A stretch of 36,326 nucleotides of DNA from Pediococcus argentinicus (GTDB lineage Bacteria > Bacillota > Bacilli > Lactobacillales > Lactobacillaceae). The notes beneath the pieces are model-generated. The model saw nothing but the letters and a program-made list of their open reading frames with translations. It did not search any database and had not been told where the DNA came from. Position numbers and translations under genes: made by a program. Of this stretch, positions 7,549 through 16,123 are shown piece by piece; the stretch's first letter is position 1, and each line of letters opens with the position of its first letter. The DNA lies in assembly GCF_001437605.1 (NCBI RefSeq), contig NZ_JQCQ01000017.1, positions 1 to 36,326 on the forward strand, read 5' to 3'.

Positions 7549-9090
7549 ATGTCCGTAACGGAAAAATTAAGCTACAAATCTTGGTCTGCAATTAGTCTTA
7601 TTTTACATAATGGTTTAAAAAAATATAAACCAAAAAATAGTAAACTAGTTCAACTCAATCAAGAAGTACATAACGATAATAAGACTGGTTCAATTGCTGT
7701 TTTTCGTAATAAATCATCAATGAGTCGTGACATGGGTTTTGTCGTGACTTCTGAAGAAGCATTAATAGAAAACATTGAGACACTAACACATTGGACACCT
7801 AATACCTTTAATTGGTTAGGATATGATAACAGCCGTAAACATATTAAAGGGCATTCAGAACGTAATCTAAGCCAAATTAATGCGTTTGTAGTTGATATTG
7901 ATTTTAAAGATGCTCTAGATAGAGATCGAAACCTGAATCTGGTTAATAGCAGCATAGTCTTAGATGACCATATTCTACCCACACTTGTCTTAAAAACTGA
8001 TAAAGGGTATCAAATTTACTATATCTTGGATCGCCCAGCATTTTTATCAAAACATAAAAATGGTAGTATGCCTGTTTTAAGCGCGGCTAGAAAGATTTCT
8101 GAAAATATAAAAAGTACGATTATGGGAAAAATACCTGCTACTGATGTAGGATGTAATAGTTTTGGAATTTTTCGGATCCCGCGGGAAGATAATATTATTT
8201 TTTTTGAACCAGAATTGACCTACTCATTTGCTGGTTTTTTAATGTGGAGTAAGTCAGTCACACAAAAAAGTAAGGAAAAGCGTAAGAGCAATCTAAAAGT
8301 AATTAATAGTCCGCATTCTCAATATAGAAAACAAACCGATCAAGCTTGGTTTAGAATTATGTTGACAAAGCACAACATTAAACCAGGTCAAGGACTAGGA
8401 CGTCACAATACTATACTTACACTGGCCTTAGCGTGCTACTCTTCTGGAAAAAACCAAAACGATGCCTTCAATTTATTAGATGAGTTTAATTCATACCTTG
8501 AAGATCCCTTAGACGTACGAGATATGCAGCGTTGCGTCCGTGACGCTTATTCTGGCAATTATAAAGGTGCATCTAAACTTTATATTGATGAATTAATAGA
8601 TACCTGGGCAACACCTGATGAGAAGCGCATTGTGGTGCAAGAAAGTAACGTTCAATGGTACAAGTGGGCGAAGCCTCGCACAGAACGCGTCTATAGTCAC
8701 GTGTCAGAATGGCTAAATGATGTGATTGAACTAATTAATAAAGTTAGCTCTGGAGCAGACAAAGTTATTATGTCAACCAGGGCTATTCGTGATGCTCTTG
8801 ATATTTCTCCATCAACCTTGAATAGGGTGATGAAACAAGCCATTTCATCTAATAAGCTAATTGTAAAAAAGGGGAAAGGAAATCAAGCGTCACAAATTGC
8901 AACTTTAGAAATGGTATTAAGAGCTTTATATCGGAAAAGAAAAGCAGAATCAATAGCTTGGGTTAATTACCTTGAGGCTTTTTTGAAGTTACAGAATAGG
9001 CAGTATATTGAGGAACAAAGCGTATTTTCAGATGTTGAAGGAATTGATGATGAAGTAGATAGATTTGGAACCAATATAAGTACGGGGTGA
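7549..9090 (+). CDS. rep: Plasmid replication initiator with primase-like domains
   Basis: 513 residues. An archaeo-eukaryotic-primase-like core is suggested by NAFVVDIDFKD (metal-binding DxD, about residues 110-120), then TLVLKTDKGYQIYYIL and SFGIFRIPRED. A PriCT-1-like segment follows (GRHNTILTLALACYSSGKNQNDAFNLLDEFN with RCVRDAYSGNYKG), and a winged-helix-like region (STRAIRDALDISPSTLNRVMKQAISSNKLIVKKG, about 415-450). The start has GAAAGGAG 10 nt upstream. It is divergent from parAB with arrays between them, as expected for a theta replicon of larger Lactobacillus plasmids. It resembles RepA of lactobacillus megaplasmids in general design; that link is from memory. Probably the active initiator. 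Confidence 0.8.
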   Translation: MSVTEKLSYKSWSAISLILHNGLKKYKPKNSKLVQLNQEVHNDNKTGSIAVFRNKSSMSRDMGFVVTSEEALIENIETLTHWTPNTFNWLGYDNSRKHIKGHSERNLSQINAFVVDIDFKDALDRDRNLNLVNSSIVLDDHILPTLVLKTDKGYQIYYILDRPAFLSKHKNGSMPVLSAARKISENIKSTIMGKIPATDVGCNSFGIFRIPREDNIIFFEPELTYSFAGFLMWSKSVTQKSKEKRKSNLKVINSPHSQYRKQTDQAWFRIMLTKHNIKPGQGLGRHNTILTLALACYSSGKNQNDAFNLLDEFNSYLEDPLDVRDMQRCVRDAYSGNYKGASKLYIDELIDTWATPDEKRIVVQESNVQWYKWAKPRTERVYSHVSEWLNDVIELINKVSSGADKVIMSTRAIRDALDISPSTLNRVMKQAISSNKLIVKKGKGNQASQIATLEMVLRALYRKRKAESIAWVNYLEAFLKLQNRQYIEEQSVFSDVEGIDDEVDRFGTNISTG

Positions 9091-9143
9091 AATCTCTTAA
9101 TTTAGTGCTACCAATTGCCCTTAGATTTTTTATCTCTTAGATA

Positions 9144-10372
9144 GGTAGCGTCAAGAATCTTGTGTAAATGAAATGCCTTCGTACATATAATATGTATCTA
9201 ACTTAAATAAATGATGCTTCCAAGGTGTCCTGGAGTCCTTGGAACCCTCGGTGGATCCGCTTCAGAGACTTCTCGTTATAAACATTAAACTGAGAAACCA
9301 GGAAGCGATCCAGTGAATCTTCCGTTGGAAATTGTTCTTTGTGGTGGGTGGTGCGCTTGAGATGCTTATTAAAGTTCTCAATCAGGTTAGTGGAGTAAAG
9401 TGATTGCCGGATAGCTGGTGGAAAGTCCATGAAAGTGAGTAAATTCGGCATTTTAAGCAGATCTTTGATTAATTTGGGATAGGTCTGATGCCAGTTGTTG
9501 GCGAACTTATTCATTTTCAGTTCGGCTGCTTCACGGTTGGCTTCCCGATGAACTTGTTTAAAGTCACTGATCACGGCCTTGCGGTCTTTTACGCGAACTT
9601 TGTTCGTCAGATTCCGCCCAACATGAACCAGGCAACGTTGTCGTTTGGCTTTAGGGAAATGCCGATTCAAGCCTTCATCCAAACCAACTAACCCATCGGC
9701 CACAAACAACAGCACATCTTTAACGCCCTGCTTGATCAAGGTTCCCAGCAGTTCAGTCCAGATTCCAGTCGATTCCGTTGGCGCCACTTGGTAGTTCAGC
9801 ACTTCTTTCGTACCATCTGGACGAATGCCAATCGCAATATGAACGGCTTTAGTCATGTTGGAAACCGTGGCTTTGGAGTAGTGAGCACCGTACATTTTCT
9901 CAATGAGTTCGGCAATTTCAGCAGTGGTAATTCCCTTGGTATACAACTGAATGACCGTTGTTTCTAAATTATCACTGTGCCGACCGTAGGCTGGCAAGGT
10001 ATGATTTTCAAACCGGCCATTGCGATCTCGAGGAATGGTTAAGTTAAGTTGGCTGTACTTCGTATCAAACGAGCGCTCATAACTGCCGTTGCGGTTATTA
10101 CCAGTGTTAATCCCAGCGTATGAGTAGCGTTCGTAACCCAAAAACTCTGCCAATTCGGTTTGAAGCAGCTGGTTAATCGCAATTTCGAGGTGGTGACGAA
10201 AAACTTCGTCCAAATCTTGCTTTTGGGCTAGTGCAGCGATAATTTCTGTGGTAAGTTCATTCATGGGGAATGCCTCCTGTGATGGTTACTAAATATCATA
10301 AGGGAAGGCATTCCCTATTTCTATACAATTCAGAAATCTTTTATGCATTTACACAAGATTCTTGACGCTACC
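9144..10372 (-). mobile_element. IS256-family element with internal deletion
   Basis: About 1229 bp with matching terminal inverted repeats: the left begins GGTAGCGTCAAGAATC at 9144 and the right reads the same in reverse from 10372; similarity continues through TTGTGTAAATG. No 8-9 bp target duplication is visible, so one flank has probably been rearranged. The right end cuts into the repA_N-like gene. Confidence 0.88.
9203..10264 (-). pseudogene. IS256-family (Mutator-type) transposase lacking the first catalytic Asp
   Basis: 353 residues against about 390 in the family. Alignment from memory shows a clean in-frame loss: KATVSNMTKAVH runs straight into IAIGIRPDGTKEVL. Normally about 37 residues lie between them, including the YLDATYIPLRR motif with the first D of the DDE triad and ending in a second (K)EAVH. 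The junction is at codons near 9840-9850 and looks like recombination between KAVH and EAVH coding repeats. The second Asp (LLFVADGLVGL) and the Glu region (STNLIENFNKHLKRTTHH) remain. Predicted inactive, though still movable by an intact enzyme. Confidence 0.8.
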
Positions 10373-11132
10373 AAAGATTTTACGAAACTGGTCAAATAAT
10401 AAAATCAATAAGATTAAACACGAATTAATGGACGCAAACCTTTTGTATCAAAAACATATGGGTTTTAATCCAAGGTCAGGCAAAAACGAACCAAATAGAT
10501 TATATTTGGCAGATTTGGAAGTAACAGCAAAAGACGTTTATACTAAGCGAGAGCCAATAAAATCGCCTAAACCCCTTGGTACAAGCGGACTTCTCAAAAA
10601 GAGACAAGATCTAGACTATACTAATAATATAGATACTAATAGATATAATATAGATACTCAAAAGTTGGACTTTTCCACAGTCCAATTCTCACCAGCAGAA
10701 CTAGAAAAGCAAAACCATGATCTCGTGAGCCATGCTAATGACTTCTTAACTGATGAAGACAGTGGCTTACCGGTTTTCTTAGAACCCGAAGCTTTGCAAC
10801 TACTTAGTTTTTGGTGCCGTACTCCGCAACAAATGCGGCGCTTCATTGGTATTATTTTAAATGCTAAGTACCGAGTTGAAGAGGATCATCAAGATATTGG
10901 CGTCATAATCCCGCTTGACGACGAAGAACTAAAACCTTTGATGACTAAAGCCTTGAGACGCTACTTTAACGCCCTAAGAAGCAATGAGAAGCATATCAAG
11001 AACGTGGAAAACTACTTGTACGGCACCATGCAAAACCTATTTGGCGTTTGGTGGAATAAACAAGCAGCTAGAGAATATGCGGCCAAACACCCCGAAGAAC
11101 AGAACACTGACAATGAGCGTTCTTGGAATTAA
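10373..11132 (+). pseudogene. 5'-truncated RepA_N-like replication initiator
   Basis: The open frame runs from inside the IS256 end. The real protein part begins KILRNWSNNKINKIKHELMDAN and continues LLYQKHMGFNPRSGKNEPNRLYLADLEVT, which resembles the wing end of the RepA_N DNA-binding domain. A variable linker and a conserved-looking C-terminal domain (LQLLSFWCRTPQQMRRFIGIILNAKY, residues 140-165) follow. The N-terminal helix-turn-helix is missing, and the other flank of the IS does not carry it. The apparent TTG start at 10362 lies in the IS inverted repeat. Probably a dead second replicon from a plasmid fusion. Confidence 0.7.
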
Positions 11133-11281
11133 ACGTCATATGGGCTCATTTAAGCCGTTTTAAGCGTTACATGCATAATTATATTAAAATCGCTTTAAAA
11201 TCGCTTAGAAGCAAAAATAGGCACCTTGGGTGGCTGAATTGGCGATAGCTAAACTAAAAAAATGGGATAGGAGCTTTTTAA

Positions 11282-11479
11282 ATGACCAAATCCAGCAAAG
11301 AAGTTGAAAAAATTGAGCAATTGTTGGCTGACCCCTGGGCAGTCGATATTCAAGACATTTGGGAGCAAGCAGCACATAATCCAGATCCTGATAAGCGCAA
11401 GTTGTTTGACGCGTTACACACTTACCTCTTAGATAAACGCCAAGAACAAATTATCAACGAAAAGCATTTCGTGATTTAA
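11282..11479 (+). CDS. Putative antitoxin of a zeta-type pair
   Basis: 65 residues, acidic and helical (MTKSSKEVEKIEQLLADPWAVDIQDIW). The Shine-Dalgarno is TAGGAG. Its stop lies one base before the toxin ATG, so the two are translationally coupled. It shows no clear likeness to the Epsilon or PezA antitoxins; the role is inferred from gene order. The 149 bp upstream contain short direct repeats (AAAATCGCTT twice near 11190-11210) and no gene. Confidence 0.6.
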   Translation: MTKSSKEVEKIEQLLADPWAVDIQDIWEQAAHNPDPDKRKLFDALHTYLLDKRQEQIINEKHFVI

Positions 11480-11480
11480 C

Positions 11481-12170
11481 ATGAGTGAGCTAAAGAGATA
11501 CATCATCGTGGCTGGGATAAACGGTGCTGGTAAAAGCACTTTATATCGCGCGAGACCCGAATTATTTACTCACTCCAAACGATTAAATGCCGATGAAATC
11601 CTACAAAAAATGGGTGGCGATTGGCATAAAGATCGTGATAACTTTAGGGCAATGCGCGAAGAAATAAAACAACTCCACGCGGCTTTAGATACCGGGCCGA
11701 GTATTCATGTTGAAACAATCTTAGCTGGGCAAGGAAAGGCACAATTAAATTTAATTGAGCGGGCTCACCAAAATGGTTTTGAGGTCACGCTTTTATACGT
11801 GGCATTAAAAAACGAAAGAGTAGCAATTAATCGGGTTCATGAACGGGTCAAAAAAGGTGGGCACGGAGTACCAGATGAAATTGTTAAAAAACGCTATAAT
11901 CAATCAAATCATAATTTAGCAATAGTTGCATTCAAAGCTGATAATGTCGTGATCTACGATAATAGCCAAAAATTTGTATCAGTTTACAGACGAGAGCATG
12001 ACCAGGTGATCAAAAATAATTTACGTAATTTTCCTTGGATAAATCCAAAAATTACCTTTGAATCAGCTATACAGAAACAACTAAATGAATTTGGTAAAAA
12101 TAATCCAGATTTAAAAATTAGAAATCCCATGAATAATTCAGAAAATAAAAACGATCGGCCTAGTTATTAG
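11481..12170 (+). CDS. Zeta toxin family kinase
   Basis: 229 residues. Zeta/PezT toxins phosphorylate UDP-N-acetylglucosamine at the 3'-OH and block cell-wall synthesis. Visible features: Walker A AGINGAGKST (about residues 11-20), LNADEILQKMGG, the substrate segment VETILAGQGK, and the family signature VKKGGHGVPDEIVKKRY (about 127-143). Coupled to the upstream small protein and closed by a hairpin at 12147-12183. Serves as a plasmid addiction module; without the antitoxin it would be toxic. Confidence 0.85.
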   Translation: MSELKRYIIVAGINGAGKSTLYRARPELFTHSKRLNADEILQKMGGDWHKDRDNFRAMREEIKQLHAALDTGPSIHVETILAGQGKAQLNLIERAHQNGFEVTLLYVALKNERVAINRVHERVKKGGHGVPDEIVKKRYNQSNHNLAIVAFKADNVVIYDNSQKFVSVYRREHDQVIKNNLRNFPWINPKITFESAIQKQLNEFGKNNPDLKIRNPMNNSENKNDRPSY

Positions 12171-12183
12171 GCTGATCGTTTTT
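12147..12183. terminator. Bidirectional terminator between zeta and the small mobilisation genes
   Basis: AAAACGATCGGCCTA and TAGGCTGATCGTTTT form a long stem with A and T runs on both sides. It overlaps the ends of both converging genes. Confidence 0.85.
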
Positions 12184-12438
12184 GAGTTTATTTGGTTTAT
12201 GGGCGTTAACATAGTCAGCAAATGTTTTTAAAAGCTCTTCGGTTTGTTCAACCGAGAGATTATCAGCTTGAAAGTATTTTTCTAGCAAAGCCCCTTTTTG
12301 AATTAATCGGCGAGAACGGGCTTTGCGAGCTTGCCGATTTTCGTAGTATTTAGATTGCCGTAATTTAAAATCTTCCCGCTCAATTTTTTGTTTTAAACGC
12401 GCTTGCTGCTCGACTAGTTTTTCATATTGATTAGACAT
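12160..12438 (-). CDS. Small TraD-like relaxosome protein (putative)
   Basis: 92 residues, strongly basic. An N-terminal coiled coil (KLVEQQARLKQKIEREDFKLRQ) is followed by RKARSRRLIQKGALLEKYF (about residues 36-54), which resembles the core of the small TraD-like proteins that accompany MobA/MobL relaxases. It is read divergently from the relaxase across the oriT, the usual place for such accessory genes. Function by analogy only. Confidence 0.55.
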   Translation of the reverse strand: MSNQYEKLVEQQARLKQKIEREDFKLRQSKYYENRQARKARSRRLIQKGALLEKYFQADNLSVEQTEELLKTFADYVNAHKPNKLKNDQPNN

Positions 12439-12460
12439 GGAATTTCCCCATCTCGTATGG

Positions 12461-12670
12461 CTAATGATCTACGGACTTTACCTTTAAAAATTCAGAAAAT
12501 TGCTTGGCTAAAAGCTTAATCTGATCGTTAGACAAATTAGCATAATCTAAATTGGCTTGACTGATGATTTGTTTACCTAGCCGTTGTTCAATCTTATTTT
12601 TTTCGTCCTTAATTTTTTGATTAAGGGCTTTTAATTTAGATTCTTGTTTTTCTAAGTTACTTTGAGACAT
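12461..12670 (-). CDS. Small coiled-coil protein next to oriT
   Basis: 69 residues from the ATG at 12670, chosen because GGAGGG lies 6 nt upstream; the longer reading from 12706 has no such site. Sequence: MSQSNLEKQESKLKALNQKIKDEK, an acidic/basic coiled coil, then QIKLLAKQFSEFLK. Its second half (DYANLSNDQIKLLAKQFSEFLK) resembles the end of the neighbouring 92-residue protein (NLSVEQTEELLKTFADYV), so the two may be paralogous relaxosome helpers. Confidence 0.5.
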   Translation of the reverse strand: MSQSNLEKQESKLKALNQKIKDEKNKIEQRLGKQIISQANLDYANLSNDQIKLLAKQFSEFLKVKSVDH

Positions 12671-12817
12671 AACGATCCCTCCAATCATATTAGAAATAAT
12701 CACCAAAACTATATCATATAAGAAACGTTAAGTCAAAGTATAAAATTTGAAATAGCGAAGCTGAAGGCATACACTAAGTTAAAGTTAAGAGAATCAGCAG
12801 ACCGAGTGAAACGAGGT

Positions 12818-12853
12818 CAATGCGCACTTACACCCCACCAAAATATTGTGGGG
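12818..12853 (-). other. oriT: Origin of transfer (oriT), MOBQ-like nick region
   Basis: On the minus strand the sequence reads GTGGGGTGTAAGTGCGCATTG. TAAGTGCGC matches the nick core known for RSF1010 and related MOBQ plasmids. Just 5' of it is an inverted repeat (CCCCAC 12833-12838 and GTGGGG 12848-12853). It lies between the divergent small genes and the relaxase that would cut it. The exact nick position is inferred by analogy. Confidence 0.75.
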
Positions 12854-12937
12854 TAAATTGTGCTAAAACCTGTATCAGAAGTCGCCAATGGCGACAAAAA
12901 AAATAAAACCAAACCCATTAAGAAAGGAGATAACAGC

Positions 12938-14995
12938 ATGGCAATTTTTCACATGAGTTTCCAAAATATTAGCGCTGGAAAAATGCGTAGTGCAGTTGCT
13001 AGTGCTAGTTATCGAAGTGGGGAAAGATTATTCTCTGATAGAGAGGGAAAGAGTTATTTTTATAAACGTGATGTCATGCCAGAATCTTTTATTCTAACGC
13101 CAAAAAATGCGCCAGAATGGGCAAAAGATAGGCAACAATTATGGAATGAAGTTGAGAAGAAAGACCGTAAAGCAAATGCACGTTATGCCAAAGAATTTAA
13201 CGTGGCTTTACCAATTGAATTATCGGAGCAAGAGCAAAAAAATTTATTAACAAAATATGTGCAAGAGAATTTTGTCAATTCAGGTATGGTTGCCGATGTG
13301 GCAATTCATCGCGATCACCCAGATAATCCGCACGCTCATGTGATGTTAACTAACCGTCCATTTAACCCAGACGGAACGTGGGGAATTAAGAGCAAAAAGC
13401 AATATATTTTAGATGAGAAAGGGAATAAAACGTATACCGAAAAAGGGAATGTTAGAAGTTACAAAACGTGGCTTGTTGATTGGGATAAACGAGGCAAAGT
13501 TCAGGAATGGCGTACAGCATGGGCGAATGCTGTTAATCAAGTTTTAGAAGCCAAAAACTTTCCTGATCGCATTAATGAAAAATCATATGAAGAACAGGGT
13601 ATTGATGAAGTCGCAACACAACACGAGGGAATCAATTCACAGAAAGAAAGACGCCAAGAGTTTAACCGCAATGTTAAGCAACAAAGACAAGCAAAAGCAG
13701 AAGCTAAAAATGTTAATGAAAAAATTCATAATATCCGCCGTATAGAAACATTACAACGTCACTATTCATTTGATGAAAAGCGTATGGTTGCACAACTAAG
13801 TAAACAACTAAAAACATTTGTCAGTTTAGAGAATTTAGACGAGAAACAACGTATGCTATTTAACTGGAAAAACAGTGCAATGATTAAGCAAGCAATCGGA
13901 CAAGATATGACAAAGCAATTAGTAACGATTAGTCAGCAAGAAAAGTCGTTAGCAGAAGCCAATCAGTTACTAGATAAAGTGGTTAATCGAACGGTTGGTA
14001 AGCTTTATCCTGATGTTGATTTTGAACAGGTAACTATGGCTGAAAAACGTGAACTAATTAAAGAAACAGATAGTGAACAAAAAGTGTTTACAGGAGATGA
14101 GCTAAAAGACCGTTTAGCAATGATAAGAACGAATATTTTAAATCAACAAATTTTGACGTTTACCAGGCGTCCATTTGCTAGTTGGTTAATGCTAGAAAAG
14201 CAGGAGCAAAGAGCCAAAGGAACTATTAGTGATATTTTAGCTAAAAAGGGCTATCAACTAGCGGATATTAAGCGTACAAGAGGGACATTATTAAGTGATT
14301 TTGATGAAAAGCAACAAGATGTTTTGAAGAAAAATATCAAAGAACTTTCAGCGGTAAATGAAATTAAACAAGTGGTTGACACGCAATATAACAATGTTTT
14401 GAGTAAAGCTTTCCCTAATATGAGCCTTGATAAAGTCAAAATGACGGAAAAAGAGCGCCTATATACAGCGGTTATGTATTACAATCCTGAACGTAAACCA
14501 CTAGGCAATCATGATTTAGAAAAATTGAAAAATAATCCGCCTGTAAAATTCACGACCCAAGAACATCAACAAGGACTTGCTTATTTGAGCGGACAAGTTA
14601 AGCCTGATGAGATAAAGAATGCGAACTTATTACGTGTTTTGAAGAATCGGGGGACACAGCAACTATTCATTGGCGAAGCGGGACAAGATAAAAATATTTC
14701 TACTAAGCAACTTGAAAAAGCTAAACAAGCAGTTAAACAACACAACCAAAAGAATGATGATTTCCGAAAAGAGAATATGCCTGATTACCGAGCCGTCAAT
14801 TATAAAGAAAATACACCAGCAAATTATATGAACAAATTGTTATCAGACACCTTGATGAGCTTACTTTATGAGAATAATCAAGACCACGAGCTTAATAGAC
14901 AAAAGAAAGCACAAAATGAATTGGAGTACGAATTGGATAAAAAGAAGCGTCAGCACCAGAAGAGCGGTCGTCATAGTGGTACGATTCATAGGTAA
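12938..14995 (+). CDS. mobA: MobA/MobL family relaxase (MOBQ)
   Basis: 685 residues from the ATG at 12938, chosen for its AGAAAGGAG site; the upstream ATG/TTG-type start at 12860 reads through oriT-proximal DNA. Nicks oriT and pilots the strand into the recipient. The N-terminal relaxase domain starts MAIFHMSFQNISAG and has a candidate catalytic Tyr in SASYRSGERLF and the metal-binding histidines AIHRDHPDNPHAHVMLTNRPF (about residues 125-145). The C-terminal 400 residues are helical and lysine/glutamine-rich, without a recognised helicase or primase motif. No type IV secretion genes are present, so transfer would need a helper. Confidence 0.92.
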   Translation: MAIFHMSFQNISAGKMRSAVASASYRSGERLFSDREGKSYFYKRDVMPESFILTPKNAPEWAKDRQQLWNEVEKKDRKANARYAKEFNVALPIELSEQEQKNLLTKYVQENFVNSGMVADVAIHRDHPDNPHAHVMLTNRPFNPDGTWGIKSKKQYILDEKGNKTYTEKGNVRSYKTWLVDWDKRGKVQEWRTAWANAVNQVLEAKNFPDRINEKSYEEQGIDEVATQHEGINSQKERRQEFNRNVKQQRQAKAEAKNVNEKIHNIRRIETLQRHYSFDEKRMVAQLSKQLKTFVSLENLDEKQRMLFNWKNSAMIKQAIGQDMTKQLVTISQQEKSLAEANQLLDKVVNRTVGKLYPDVDFEQVTMAEKRELIKETDSEQKVFTGDELKDRLAMIRTNILNQQILTFTRRPFASWLMLEKQEQRAKGTISDILAKKGYQLADIKRTRGTLLSDFDEKQQDVLKKNIKELSAVNEIKQVVDTQYNNVLSKAFPNMSLDKVKMTEKERLYTAVMYYNPERKPLGNHDLEKLKNNPPVKFTTQEHQQGLAYLSGQVKPDEIKNANLLRVLKNRGTQQLFIGEAGQDKNISTKQLEKAKQAVKQHNQKNDDFRKENMPDYRAVNYKENTPANYMNKLLSDTLMSLLYENNQDHELNRQKKAQNELEYELDKKKRQHQKSGRHSGTIHR

Positions 14996-15009
14996 GACAG
15001 TTATCAACA

Positions 15010-16110
15010 TTGACCGTCTCAAATTACGTTGCCCAAGCCGAACAGCAAATTCTAAAATTAACCGATAGTGATCAATTTAAACAGTATCTTAATACCCTGG
15101 CGAAATTCCACCAATACAGTGCTAGAAACATTGATTTAATCTATGCCCAGAATCCGCAAGCAACCCAAGTCGCGGGCTTTAAACAGTGGCAGACGGATTT
15201 TAACCGCACCGTTAATAAGGGGGCTAAGGCCATTCGAATTGCGGCCCCGATTATTAATAAATTAACACCCGCTGATCAAAAGCGACTTCATACCACCGAT
15301 GAACGCGCCATTGTCGGTTATCGTTATCTGCCCATCTTCGACGTGGCACAAACTAGTGGTGACCCAGTCCTAAGTGCTAAATATTTTGTCAAAGAAAACT
15401 TGGCCGATCATCAGAATGTGACGAGCTTGTATAACGCGTTCAAAGATTATTTAAACCAACAAACCGATCTGCAAGTCAGTGAGGCACCCTTAGCGAAACT
15501 AAATGGAGCTAAAGGGTACTTTCAACCTAGCACTAATAAAATCGTCATTGGTGGTGATGAACCTGACAATGCCCTAAAATTAAAGACGTTGTATCACGAA
15601 TATGCGCATAGTCATCTACATGGATTAAAAGCAGCTTTTAAAGATCGCCCACGAGCCTATCAGGAAACCCAAGCCGAAGCGGTCGCATATGTTGCCATGC
15701 AAAATATTGGCGTTGATACCAGTAACTACTCACTTGGTTATGTGGCTACCTGGGCTAAATACAAAGTCGTGATCCATAGTGCTTTGAGTGAGATCCAGCA
15801 AGTGAGCAACAAAGTGATTGCGCTTAGTGACGGGTTAACCAAACAATTAGGCTTACAGGAAGCACAAAAAGAACCTGAACATGATCTAAAAAAGCGATCA
15901 GCCCAGGAACTTAATAAGGCGTATCAAGGCTTGCAACAACAAGTTCAGCAAGCGACTGATCCCCAACAGAAATCAGGATTAAAAAACCAGTTAAATGCTG
16001 TTCACCAAGAAATCAGTAATCGAACTCAAAAACAGTTGCAAGATTTTGTGAGGCGGAATCCAGAAATTAGACAAGCAGAACGGAATACAGGCGAAACACT
16101 AAAAAGATAG
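15010..16110 (+). CDS. ArdC/LtrC-like protein with zinc metallopeptidase motif
   Basis: 366 residues. The N-terminal domain (about 1-125: FHQYSARNIDLIYAQNP, VAGFKQWQTDFNRTVNKGAKAI) is the ssDNA-binding domain of ArdC-type antirestriction proteins. The middle carries an ImmA/IrrE-like zincin site, LYHEYAHSH (HExxH at about 196-200) with a downstream QAEAVAYV glutamate. The C-terminus is a coiled coil. Such proteins enter with the transferred strand and protect it, or act as accessory conjugation factors. The start is a TTG at 15010, 15 bp after the mobA stop, with only a weak ribosome site. A decayed second copy of its tail lies at 17099-17209. Confidence 0.78.
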   Translation: MTVSNYVAQAEQQILKLTDSDQFKQYLNTLAKFHQYSARNIDLIYAQNPQATQVAGFKQWQTDFNRTVNKGAKAIRIAAPIINKLTPADQKRLHTTDERAIVGYRYLPIFDVAQTSGDPVLSAKYFVKENLADHQNVTSLYNAFKDYLNQQTDLQVSEAPLAKLNGAKGYFQPSTNKIVIGGDEPDNALKLKTLYHEYAHSHLHGLKAAFKDRPRAYQETQAEAVAYVAMQNIGVDTSNYSLGYVATWAKYKVVIHSALSEIQQVSNKVIALSDGLTKQLGLQEAQKEPEHDLKKRSAQELNKAYQGLQQQVQQATDPQQKSGLKNQLNAVHQEISNRTQKQLQDFVRRNPEIRQAERNTGETLKR

Positions 16111-16123
16111 GAGATATCTCACG

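Noticed and set aside
12860-12937. Longer start of the relaxase
   Set aside because: No ribosome site there, while AGAAAGGAG stands before the ATG at 12938 and MAIFHMSFQ is the usual family start.
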